A stretch of 64,000 bases of DNA. Source: Diploptera punctata. Its lineage: Eukaryota; Arthropoda; Insecta; Blattodea; Blaberidae. Below the pieces are notes generated by a model. It worked only from the letters and a program-made list of their open reading frames with translations. It did not search any database and was not told where the DNA came from. Shown here in pieces: positions 53,696-63,119 of the stretch (position 1 is its first letter; each line of letters begins with the position of its first letter). The translations under genes were made by a program, and so were the position numbers. The stretch is taken from assembly GCA_030220185.1 (NCBI GenBank), contig JASPKZ010007535.1, positions 468,001 to 532,000 on the forward strand, written 5' to 3'.

Positions 53696-53713
53696 TATTA
53701 TTATTATTATTAG
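53648..53713. repeat. (ATT)n microsatellite
   Basis: ATT run. Confidence 0.92.
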
Positions 53714-53719
53714 TTAGGA

Positions 53720-54205
53720 AACTAAAATGAAAATTTATAACAGCATAATACAGAATATTTTGTCATATGGAAGTGAAATTTGGTCTTTGACGGAATTACA
53801 AAAGAATAAAATTAGAACAGTTGAATTTGATTATCTTAGAAGAAGCCTTAAAAAAACAAGACAGGATAAAATAAGAAATGCATGTCTTTGGAAAGAAATG
53901 AATGCCACTACATCTGTTGTTAAGAGGATTGAAAATCAAACTCTTAAATGGTATGGCTATGTACAAAGATTGGAAAATGAAAGATGGCCAAAAAATATAT
54001 ACCAATGGTCACCCCCTGGAAGAAATAAACGTGGGCAGCCCAAGATGGAAATGGAAAAAGCTTTCTGTCAAAACTATTAATGGATGATATTAATTTGGAA
54101 GAAGGAGATTGGAATAATAGAAATAAGTGGAAACTGGCACATACGGCCCCAGACCTATGTAAGTGGGGGAAAATAGCCCGCCCACGAACAGAAAGAAAAA
54201 TATAT
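53720..54205 (+). pseudogene. LINE-S-like ORF2 C-terminal domain
   Basis: ORF 53727-54080: MKIYNSIIQNILSYGSEIWS, VEFDYLRRSLKKTRQDKIRN, LKWYGYVQRLENERWPKNIY, GRNKRGQPKME. A frameshift follows, then DDINLEEGDWNNRNKWKL and a typical 'CxxR' tail. Open for 117 codons, so relatively young or lucky. Confidence 0.72.
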
Positions 54206-54207
54206 TA

Positions 54208-54258
<51 letters not shown>

Positions 54259-54265
54259 TTATTAT
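54208..54265. repeat. (ATT)n microsatellite
   Basis: ATT run directly after the LINE 3' end. Confidence 0.92.
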
Positions 54266-54267
54266 TA

Positions 54268-55010
54268 TGATGTGCTTAGGAAAATATTGGAGGTAGAGAC
54301 ATGTGAACGGAGAAGAAGAAAACAACATAACAGCATAACAGTGAGCTACACGACCCGTTTATGGAAAAACCGGATGTGTAATAAGAATAAGTGTCTCGTA
54401 AACTGTGATACGCAGGACATTATGGCAGGAATGGGGAATGATATAGGGACATGACAACTTTTTCCTTAGTGTAAAACTAGAAGGAAAGCGTCCAGTAGCT
54501 AGACCAAGTTTGAGGTTTAAGAATAAACATTAGGGGCTTATCCATGATTTGGAGGCGAAGTGAATTTAGATAGGGAATGATTGGAAAATATTAGAGTCAG
54601 CATATAAATGTATGTCCAACGCTGTGACTCGACTCCCCCCCCCGGCCCAGCGTGCTGCCCTGATCCACGCAGCGGGCCCGAGTTCTATCCCCGGTCGGGA
54701 CAGTTTTTCTGGGTGAGGTTTTTCCTCACCTGTACGACAAATGTCAGGAAAACTTTACGGCCCAAACGGTCCCCGAAATCATATGGCCATCATCATTATC
54801 ATCATCCCTCACCGATGTGGTAAGCAACGGAAAGCTACCACACCTAAAATTCCCTAGTAAAGATGCAAGCATAGCATGAAAATGCTATGATTGCAGTGAA
54901 GGTCCTGCCTTAGGGCAGAAGTACTATGGATGGATGGATAAATGTATGGAGAGGTTATGTCCACACAGCCATGAACCTACGTAATTGATAGAACCAATAA
55001 GTCAGTTATA
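54268..55010 (+). pseudogene. LINE-R, split by SINE-A
   Basis: LRKILEVE, then decayed GH(V/I)MAGMGNDIG, ARKRPVARPSLRF-type and GNDWKILES blocks up to 54614; after the SINE, the final MNLR-coding region (TGTCCACACAGCCATGAACC) follows to about 55010. It shares the odd 'GATATAGGGACATG' change with the satellite at 63.1-64.0 kb. Confidence 0.7.
54615..54937 (+). mobile_element. SINE-A with target duplication
   Basis: TCCAACGCTGTGACTCGAC head with a C-rich expansion, B-box region GAGTTCTATCCCCGGTC (damaged), 3' end GTACTATGGATGG. ATAAATGTATG at 54604-54614 and 54938-54948 is the 11-bp target duplication inside LINE-R. Confidence 0.9.
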
Positions 55011-55911
55011 ATTATTTTTTAATGTTTCGGATAATGGTGAATTGTAATATATTAATTTTAGGAAGCTTTAGAACTTTTAATTCGTAGATATACTGTAGAA
55101 GTAGTTGTAATTAAATACAAGCAATTATGAGGCAGAAGAGATTTAGAGTACTAGAAAATCGATCACAGTGAAGAAACAGCATTTTTAGGAAGTTTGTAAC
55201 GAAAGGATTACGTTGAGGAATAATTATTTTTATTATCTCAGAAGTACTTTTCTTTTTCTCAGACTGAATCGAAAGAGTTTTTGTGCGACACGCCGTATAA
55301 GATAAGCCACAAAGTTTGCAGGCGGACGTCTCCAGGGCAGTTGTACGGACATCAAAGTAGAGGAATAGCCCTTCCCTTGCATTTGCCTTTCACAAAGCGA
55401 GGAAAATATTAACATCCCTTGCGCATGCGTTTAGTGATTATCAACTTGTCTAATTAATTTAATTTACTTAGTCCTGGGTTCGGTACATCTTGCAAGAAAT
55501 TTGTGCCGGACATCAGAAGGGGATATAAATTATTCACAAGGTAAATGCGAATTCAAAGTGAAACTCCTTTAAATCAATTTACCTCCAGACAGATATGAGG
55601 GTAACCATCCATCCACATCATACTGGACCTTACCGCCCTCTCTCAGGGCACAAGATTCAGATATACACAGCGGATAAACTTTGTGAGCTCCTCCTTTAGA
55701 CGAGAGAGCTTAATATATTTTGATTTATGTATGTTTTATAAAAGTAAAAAACTTTAAACATTTTACATGCCTTCTTCTTCTTCTTCTTCCTTCCAAGTAT
55801 TAGGCCAAGGCCTGTTACAATCCTATAGAAAATTTTCCCTCCAGCTTCTTCCGGAAAATTCTCGTATAAGACTTGAAAGCATAATAATAGTCCCTTCAAT
55901 TGGCCTAACTT
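55011..55911. other. No gene recognised
   Basis: No coding or repeat match; a short CTTCTT run at 55772. Decayed LINE sequence is possible near 55130-55200 (RRFRVLENRS-like). Confidence 0.45.
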
Positions 55912-56640
55912 AACTAAATATATGGTCACACGTAGAAATTCAGTATATAATGGAAATGGACAGCTAAAGACAAATGAGGGAAATTTTGAGGAAGTGGCTG
56001 AATTCAAATACCTAGGAACAATAATCACAAATAGGAATGAGATGCATAGAGAAATTAAACATTGGCTCAATTCTGGAAATGCGTGCTATTATGCATTGCA
56101 GAGACTTTTGATGTCCCAACTCCTTTCAAAAAAACGTTAAGCTGAAAATATATAAAACTATTATTCTACCAGTTATATTATATGGGTGCGAAACATGGAC
56201 TCTTATTTTAAGGGAGGAAAGAAGATTACGAGTATTTGAGAATAAAGTACTTAGGAAAATTTTTGGACCAAAGAGAGATGAACAGACAGGTGAATGGAGA
56301 AGACTACATACAATGAACTACATGGTCTTTATAGGAAGCCAGATATAATAAGAACAGTTAAGTCTCGTAGACTGCGATGGGCAGGACATGTTGCCCGTAT
56401 GGGAAATGAAAGACGTGCATGGAAACTTCTTGTAGGAAAGCCAGAAGGAAAACGCCCTGTTGGTAGACCAAGAATGAGGTGGGAGAACAACATTAACTAT
56501 GATTTGAGGGAAGTAGATTATACAGGGAATGATTGTAAAGCATTAGCTCAGGATAGGGATGTATGGAGAGCTTATGTCCGCGCGGCCATGAACCTACGGG
56601 TTCGATAGTGCCAGTGAGTAGGTAAGTAAGTAGCTTAAAA
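55912..56640 (+). pseudogene. LINE-R ORF2 C-terminal half, best preserved
   Basis: Two open blocks, 55922-56140 (EEVAEFKYLGTIITNRNEMH, KHWLNSGNACYYALQRLLMS) and 56294-56608 (KSRRLRWAGHVARMGNERRA, WKLLVGKPEGKRPVGRPRMR, AAMNLRVR), joined by frameshifts around ILPVILYGCETWTL-type sequence. The 3' end is (GTAA)n. It lacks the GGCCTA insertion that the 12.5 kb copy has at the homologous site (55948). Confidence 0.85.
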
Positions 56641-56726
56641 TACTTAACATAGTTAACGCCTAATTAATGGAGAGATAGAAAAAATATATAGATTAGAAGA
56701 TAGGAGGACTATAAAATGAATGAATG

Positions 56727-56727
<1 letters not shown>

Positions 56728-56762
<35 letters not shown>
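56728..56762. repeat. (AAT)n microsatellite
   Basis: AAT run. Confidence 0.9.
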
Positions 56763-57062
56763 TATTACGGGTACAATGCGAGGTGGGAAGTGTTTTTACA
56801 AAAGGGAGGAAATTGTTAAAAATTAAGCGATAACCAGGCTTTTAATTTCCGAGATTCTGTAAAACACTTCACAAACGTGTGTCGTACATTATTTTTTTCA
56901 CGATGGTGTTTTCAAAATAATAAATAATAGTAAAATAATAACATATTTGTTGCAAACGTTTACATAATAAACAACTGGCTGATCTTAGCAGTCTGGTCAA
57001 TGTATATACGATAAATAATTTAGTTGAGATTACAGCAGGCCGTGAGCCTAATCAGGTCTAAA

Positions 57063-57413
57063 ATGGCGGCAAGTATGAATGATGGTAATCAAAATGACGA
57101 AATTGAAGAAGCGTGGGAAGTTGGGTGTGTTCTTTTAGGCCCAGAGAAATGTAAATCAAGATATGGAAAAACAAATTTAATTCAGAAAGGTGCTGCAGGA
57201 GAAGAATAAAATTATACTGTATGTGAAAAAAAGTATTGTTGCTTATTTCGTGGTCAGGAGTGCAACATTAAAGTCTCCAGCGAGTTTGTGGTCAGAATAT
57301 TCAATGCTGAAGACGATGACACATTTAAAAGAAGATATCAGTATTGTAGAGCTTTGTTAAGTCAACTTTCAATATTCTTTAAAATAAAGTTTAGTTCAAC
57401 TAAGATGCAGTAA
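57063..57413 (+). CDS. Unrecognised small ORF with one in-frame TAA
   Basis: From ATG at 57063 the frame reads MAASMNDGNQNDEIEEAWEV, GCVLLGPEKCKSRYGKTNLI, QKGAAGEE, then TAA at 57207. The same frame continues without another stop for 67 codons: VCEKKYCCLFRGQECNIKVS, SEFVVRIFNAEDDDTFKRRY, then TAA at 57411. The total of 115 codons plus the stop reads like one soluble protein with even amino-acid use, unlike the surrounding repeats. AATAAAG lies at 57384, inside the frame. It may be a host gene or retrocopy with a nonsense mutation, or an unknown transposon ORF. I do not recognise the family. TTG at 57024 gives an upstream in-frame extension of 13 codons. Confidence 0.4.
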
Positions 57414-57842
57414 TTTGTTTCGTATAATGTTTATCAACACTACATTTTGGATTAATGTTGGTATATACATTGTACGTAGTATACATAAAGGGCAGTGGTT
57501 TTACTTCCAGCCCTAGGTAGGTATTTCGTAATATTACAGTATAGTTATTTGGTTATTTATAGGTTGGTAACCCCGAAATTTAGGAAATTGAACTTTCAAT
57601 CATGCCCGCCATACCTAAAGTACGACAGAACGCACTATCGTGCATAAAATAACATAAAGCTTCCAAAATAATTGACCCGAAAAACCTGATTTCTTAAAGG
57701 TTGAGTTTGATTTGTACATAATTCACAAAAATGAAAAAAAGAACTTAGGCCTAAGAAATGTTGTCCTTTTAGATATAGATAATGGTGCAGCAGAATACAT
57801 GCAATAAATATACAGAAATACAGAAGGATCAATAGAATCAGT
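57414..57842. other. No gene recognised
   Basis: AT-rich; TAGGCCTA at 57746. Confidence 0.5.
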
Positions 57843-57975
57843 ATGTCGGCCGCGGTTCTTTGCCTCTAGTCCCGAGGCTCGCGAGTTCAAACCCACCCCG
57901 GATCGACAGAATTTTAGGGTAGAAAATTCAAGGGACTTTAGGCCGTGGGTCCTAGGTCTGAAGATATTGAAGGAT
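57843..57975 (+). mobile_element. SINE-D 5' part
   Basis: GTCGGCCGCGGTTCTTTGCC (A-box deleted), CGAGTTCAAACCCACCCCGG, GGACTTTAGGCCGTGGGTCC, truncated before the 3' body. Confidence 0.78.
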
Positions 57976-58043
57976 AGGGCAAAGGGGATTATAAAGACAT
58001 TAAAATAATTCAGCGCAGGAAGATACGAAATTTGTAAATTGTT

Positions 58044-58074
<31 letters not shown>

Positions 58075-58310
58075 AGAAAATCAAATGTCTGAGCCGGGTT
58101 TTATCCCGAGACCTCTAACTCTACACGTTAGCGCGCTTCCACCTGCGCTACTCTGGCACCCCAGCACAAACATTTAAATGTCTTACTAATGTATAAATCT
58201 CAAATCACACGAGAGGCAGCGGGATGTCGGCCGAACTGCTATCTAGTGGCTACTATAACAACTAAGCATTTTAATGAGAATTTTAACTTTATAGTAGTAA
58301 ACGCTTGATC
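58044..58310 (-). mobile_element. SINE-F copy 2 with a different tRNA-like module
   Basis: (TA)n 58044-58070, tRNA-like module (58086-58158, minus), then 58165-58310 homologous to 7225-7345 (CTATCTAGTGGCTACTATA, ACTTTATAGTAGTAAACGC). On the minus strand the module has D stem GCGC/GCGC, anticodon stem CTAAC/GTTAG with loop GTGTAGA (anticodon position GTA, as in tRNA-Tyr) and a T arm with six-base loop. Copy 1 has ACA at this position in an unrelated tRNA-like sequence. Confidence 0.55.
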
Positions 58311-58331
58311 ATGTGTTTGTGTGTGCGTGTG

Positions 58332-58655
58332 TACACGCTGTAGTCTCGAGGTAGCGTGCTGCCTTGCCACACAGCGGGCCCGGGTTCGATTCCCGGTCAA
58401 AACAGGCTCCTGGGTGAAGCTTTTTCGGGGATTTTCCTCACATGTAAGACAAATGTCAGGAAGCTTAGGGCCCAACGGTCCCCGAAAATCATACGGCCAT
58501 CATCATCATCCTTATCATTATCACCCTCATTCCTCACCGGTGTGGGAAGCAACGGGAAGCTACGACATCTATAATTCTTTAGTAAAGCTGCAGAGCATAG
58601 CATGAAAATAATATGACTGCAGTGAAAGACCTACCCTCGGGTAGAAATACTATAG
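58332..58655 (+). mobile_element. SINE-A (AGAATAGAAT type)
   Basis: CTGTAGTCTCGAGGTAGCGT, GGGTTCGATTCCCGGTC, ACAGGCTCCTGGGTGAAGC; ends AATACTATAGAATAGAAT. The 3' end and the CAGGCTCCTGGG linker set this subfamily apart from the GGATGGA type. Confidence 0.88.
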
Positions 58656-58661
58656 AATAGA

Positions 58662-58663
<2 letters not shown>

Positions 58664-58719
<56 letters not shown>
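58664..58719. repeat. (GT)n microsatellite at a SINE-A 3' end
   Basis: GT run starting a few bases after AGAATAGAAT. Confidence 0.93.
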
Positions 58720-59271
58720 TGGCCCGAAGAAAGTACGAGAAATAGCGAAAAAATATTAATTAGAAATGGAGATAGAAATAACACAAGCAGTCAATCAATG
58801 AATTATGGGTACAACAGGATTGCAAACTTTCAGAACTACAAGGTTGCCAGGTACCAAGACTCGGTATTATGAAAGGATAGGTCCATAAACCAATAAAAAT
58901 GTAGCTTTACCATTAGATAATTCCAAAAGTTTACAGTTTACTATATTGGACTGATTTCCGCTCATATCAATTGAACTTAAAATTCTAACAAAAATTCTTC
59001 TTTTACTTCTGTAGCGTTTACGTTGGCTTTAAATGTCTTCAGGACTGCCACCAATGGGTTTATGTCTCGAAAACTTTGAATCGCTATTGATACCGACAGA
59101 TTTTTATTATTTTTAAATGTCTCGCTTCTCACCCCTCATAGAGGTTCTCTGACCCCCAAAGAATCTTTTTCAGATATTAAATTATGTGGGTGCCGAGATT
59201 AGTTGAAATTACTCCGGTTGTTCTAGAATTATACTGGAACACATATAGACAGTCGTCAATCATTTTTGTAT
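58720..59271. other. No gene recognised
   Basis: No coding or repeat match up to the LINE-C junction. Confidence 0.5.
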
Positions 59272-60574
59272 TTAAAGCTTTGGAACGATTAGTCCATAAA
59301 CAACTGACTGACTACCTAACTGAACACGACCTTTTAGATCAATACCAATCAGGCTTTAGGACAGGACACGATACAAATACTGCTCTACTAAATATATGTG
59401 AAGACATACGCGAAGCATCTGATAATCGAAAACTTACTATTCTTACACTACTTGACTTTAGTAAAGCATTTGACACGGTAGACTTGGACTTACTGTTGCT
59501 TAAACTAAAAAACCTCTCACTTTCTGACAGTGTCACGCAATGGTTCAACTCCTACCTTCGTGAGCGCCAGCTGTACGTTGTAGGAAATTCTACATTACGC
59601 TCTTCTTGGACCTACCGTAAAGCTGGAGTTCCACAGGGCTCGGTGCTCGGCCCATTGCTTTTTTCAATCTATATAAATGACATATCTGACTCCCTAAAAC
59701 ATTGCAAACATCATTTATTTGCGAACGACATGCAGATATACTTTCACTCAGATAAATATTCTTTAAATGGCGCGGTAACCAAAATTAATGAGGACCTTGA
59801 CTCGCTAATGGCGTGGACAGAGAAATATGGACTTCAATTAAACCCTAGAAAGACACAAGCAATCATTATGGGTCATCAGAGACTATTATCCTCAATTAAC
59901 ACAAATGCAGTATTACAAGTGTCACTTAATGGGGTTCAGATCCCTTATAGTGAGACAGTAAAAAATATAGGAGTATTTATGGATAAACATTTAATTTGGA
60001 ATAAACAAATAAATACATTTGCAAAACTATCTTCTCAATAATACACTCATTAAATCGTATAAGAAATTGTTTACCGTTTGCTCTAAGGAAAATGTTAGTA
60101 GAAACACTTGCAATGCCCCATTTTGATTATTGTGATACTCTTTTTACTGACCTAAATACTGTTCTTACCCAAAGACTTCAACGTGTTCATAATTCTTGCA
60201 TACGTTTTATTTGTGGTATACGTAGATTTGATCACGTTACACCATCCCTGGAACAATTGTCATGGCTTCGTCTACAAGATCGTAGAACCATCCATTCCCT
60301 ATGCCTTCTCTATAACATATTACACACATCATTACCTTATTATTTATCACACCGCTTCACTAGACTCTCTGATACACATAAATTAGATACCCGATCCCTT
60401 GAGCACAGTGTCCTTTATATCCCTCCTCATCATACTACCTATTATTCGAAATCTTTTACAGTTTCTCTTGCTAGAACATGGAATTCCCTTCCACCCTATG
60501 TCAGAGACTGCCAAACTTTACCATCTTTCAGAAACAAATTGAAAATAAAATTACTAACAGAAACAACTCACTAA
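59272..60574 (+). pseudogene. LINE-C reverse transcriptase with mutated catalytic box
   Basis: Open from before the junction to 60041 (YQSGFRTGHDTNTALLNICE, LDFSKAFDTVDLDLLLLKL, GVPQGSVLGPLLFSIYINDI), then after a frameshift 60092-60574 (MPHFDYCDTLFTDLNTVL, SFTVSLARTWNSLPPYVRD). The catalytic FADD is FAND here (GCG AAC GAC at 59721-59729), changing a metal-binding Asp to Asn, which should abolish polymerisation. The first catalytic Asp (in LLDFSKAFD) is intact. The ATG at 59184 lies in flanking DNA and is not a real start. Confidence 0.88.
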
Positions 60575-60985
60575 TATTACTTTTTAAAAATTAATAATGT
60601 TTTTTCATTATTTAATAAAAATAGATTTAAGATTTGTTAATATATTTACCTAATGCCTTGTATAAAAAGCATAGATTAATTCATTGTAGTTTATTACTTT
60701 CTTTGTATTTTTTTCTTTCTTTTCTTTTTATGTATAGTAGATTCGAGCTGTTATTCCTTTCTGTATTCATTCTATCATTAATTTAATTTTAATTGTATTT
60801 AATTTCATTGTATTATTAGACATTATTTTCATTATTATTCAATTTGACAGATAATTAATTGTTTAGTATGACTATTATTGTAATTTTTTGTATTTATATG
60901 TAACATATGTTTGTCCTGGTGAGTGGAAGAGAAGGCCACATGGCCTTAACTCCACCAGGCTAAATAAATCTATTCTATTTAAACC
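59272..60985 (+). mobile_element. LINE-C copy 2, 5'-truncated
   Basis: Begins inside the RT at KALERLVHKQL and runs to the 3' terminus CTAAATAAATCTATTCTA, identical to the end of copy 1. ORF1 and the endonuclease are absent. The 3' UTR has one 59-bp unit (copy 1 has three) and the terminal hairpin at 60915-60959. Confidence 0.9.
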
Positions 60986-61059
60986 GCCCTCTTATCCACT
61001 ACGGGTGGTAGGCGTATTTTATTCTTATAGTCAGTTTTACAGATCATAATTATGTAGAG

Positions 61060-61600
61060 GGCGAATCCAAAACACTATAACAAACTTTCTCAAGTTGTTC
61101 AGGGATGTTTTTTTTTTTTAGTGTTTTGGTACAAGGAACTCATGGTCTCCGATGGCTCATTACACGAGTAGTTTCATTGTATTCGTTTTGTATAATTCAA
61201 CCTTTATGTATCCGTTCATTCCAATGATTGTTTCCAAATTACACTGTTTGTAATTGTTCAAAATGTCCACCGTTATGATCACGACAAACTTCACAGGAAT
61301 GCCTCATGGACTGTTGCACGCTCTCTAGCATCCCAGGAGATTGGCCCATTTCGTCAGCGGCTGCAACAATTCTAGTAACCAAGCTCATAGACGTGTCGAC
61401 AGGAGCCACAAACACCAGGCTCTTAACGTGACCCCAGAAGAAAAGTCTAAGGAGTCGGATATGATGATAGAGCTGGCGATGGATAGGACCTAATATAGCA
61501 AAAATGATTCCTACATTTCCAAAGAATTCTTTCATACCACTTTTACCAAGACTAATACATCTTTGCCCGAACTGCTCTACTACGGCAGTCAAATGTAGTG
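61060..61600 (-). pseudogene. mariner/Tc1-like transposase C-terminal fragment
   Basis: 117-codon ORF at 61239-61592 on the minus strand. The second half, RLLRLFFWGHVKSLVFVAPV then MSLVTRIVAAADEMGQSPGM and VCRDHNGGHFEQL, matches the familiar 'DFFLWGxxKxxVY' and 'NGGHFExL' ending of IS630-Tc1-mariner transposases. The preceding DDE region is frameshifted (expected SPDLTPxDFF, seen as LLRLFF). 61060-61238 is probably 3' UTR and terminus; no inverted repeat confirmed. Confidence 0.6.
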
Positions 61601-61894
61601 TTTTGTTTAGAAAGAATTATATTTTGAGTAAAGAGATAAAAAGGTATTTGAGTTCGAAACGATAACAATGAAATTACTCGGTAATGAGACACCCGGATAC
61701 CATGCGTTCCTTATATTAAAAACTCGGAAAATTTCCTTGAACAGCTTGTGAAAGTCTGGATTCACCTTTCATGTGTAGGCCTATCAAATTTTGTTGAAAT
61801 TGCTGCAGATGTCCAGACTTATGTACACAGACACACAGATACATTCATATCTGCACATATATGTCATTCTTATTACTGCATGACACGATCTTGA
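61601..61894. other. No gene recognised
   Basis: Unmatched; TAGGCCTA at 61786. Confidence 0.45.
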
Positions 61895-62135
61895 ACAATC
61901 TAGAATACCTAGAAGGTCCTTGGACAACCGGCCGGCTACTGGCTACACATCTACATTTGTTAATCACATGGGTAGACGATCATAGAGGGGTGACATGTGG
62001 TAAAATATCGGGTATCCCAGCCGTTATAGCTGGAGACGTTACTTATTGTAGCTATACAAATTCCTCACGATGTTGGAGACTCGAACTAGCACCAGTCCCA
62101 TAGCTGCGTCAAAGCATTAGGTTACGGCGCGGAAA
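61895..62135 (-). mobile_element. SINE-E
   Basis: Complement: CCGCGCCGTAACCTAATGC head, GCTAGTTCGAGTCTCC (B-box), TCGTGAGGAATTTGTATAGC, then AGACGATCATAGAGGGGTGA on the plus strand. Rather diverged. Confidence 0.65.
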
Positions 62136-62229
62136 TCTAATTATTATAACAAAAACATCTCACTCTAACTTTTAAATTATTCCACATAGTGAAATTACTC
62201 AACTCGCATTAATTTGACAGTATACCAAC

Positions 62230-62562
62230 CACCGTCGTGGTCTCGAGGTAACGTGCTACCTTGTCACGTAGCGGGCCCGGGTTCGATTCCCGGTAGGTAC
62301 AGGCTCCTGGGCGAGTTTTATTTCGGGGTTTTTCCTCACCTATAAGACAAATGTCAAGATGCTTAGGACCTAACGGTCCAAGAAAATCATCCGACCATCA
62401 TCATCATCCTTATCATTATCACCATCATCCTTCACCGGTGTGGAAAGCAACGGACGCTACCACACCTATAAATCCCTTAGTAAATCTGCAAAGCATAGGA
62501 TGAAAATGCTATGATTCCAGTGAAAGACCTGCCCTCGGGGTAATTACTATAGAATAGAATTG
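62230..62562 (+). mobile_element. SINE-A (AGAATAGAAT type), full length
   Basis: ACCACCGTCGTGGTCTCGAG, GGTTCGATTCCCGGTAG, AGGCTCCTGGGCGAG, CCGGTGTGGAAAGCAACG and a 3' end ATTACTATAGAATAGAAT. Possible short target duplication TTGACA at both sides. Confidence 0.9.
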
Positions 62563-63119
62563 ACATCGAAGTTAATCGAGAAGAATCGAAATAGTTTGTA
62601 ACTTGTAATCCGTTCTAACATACCTTCGCTCTAATAGACGAGTTGGTTATAGTCAGTAACTAAACCCGGACTTCAGGGATGCCACAACACACGCTAACTA
62701 TTATACCACAAAGGAGCGAGTGCATATAAACTAAACTTGTATCCTAAAAATGACCTAACTTTATCCCATTTAGTCTTAATATGTTTGAACAGACCAATTT
62801 ACTTTGAATTTCAAAGTCTTTTGAGGGAATTTGAAGCAGTAATAAGGAGAACCTTAGCAAATTCTAATGATCCAGACACTTTGTGCGCCAGCCTTGTGTG
62901 TTTTCTCTTGACCACCACAGTAACTGTATTATCAAATTCATTAGCCACTCATCCCCTGCTTTCACGTTCTTATTACCACCCCAACCCACTTACAACCCCT
63001 AATCCCTGTTTCTTTGGCGAGGGTGGTAGCATGTTTTTGTTGCACATTACATCGTACGATGTTCATTGTCTTAATATTATTTCTAGAATCGAGAATGGGT
63101 AGTATTTAGGATTAAATTC
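62563..63119. other. No recognised gene (one 121-codon ORF)
   Basis: The ORF at 62737-63102 (MYPKNDLTLSHLVLICLNRP...) shows no family pattern and a low-complexity Pro/Leu/Ser run; I regard it as chance. Confidence 0.4.

Noticed and set aside
59184..59271. ATG at 59184 as the true start of the 285-codon ORF
   Set aside because: LINE-C homology begins at about 59272; the upstream codons are flanking DNA.
62737..63102. 121-codon ORF as a gene
   Set aside because: No motif, biased Pro/Ser/Thr composition, no start context or homology that I recognise.
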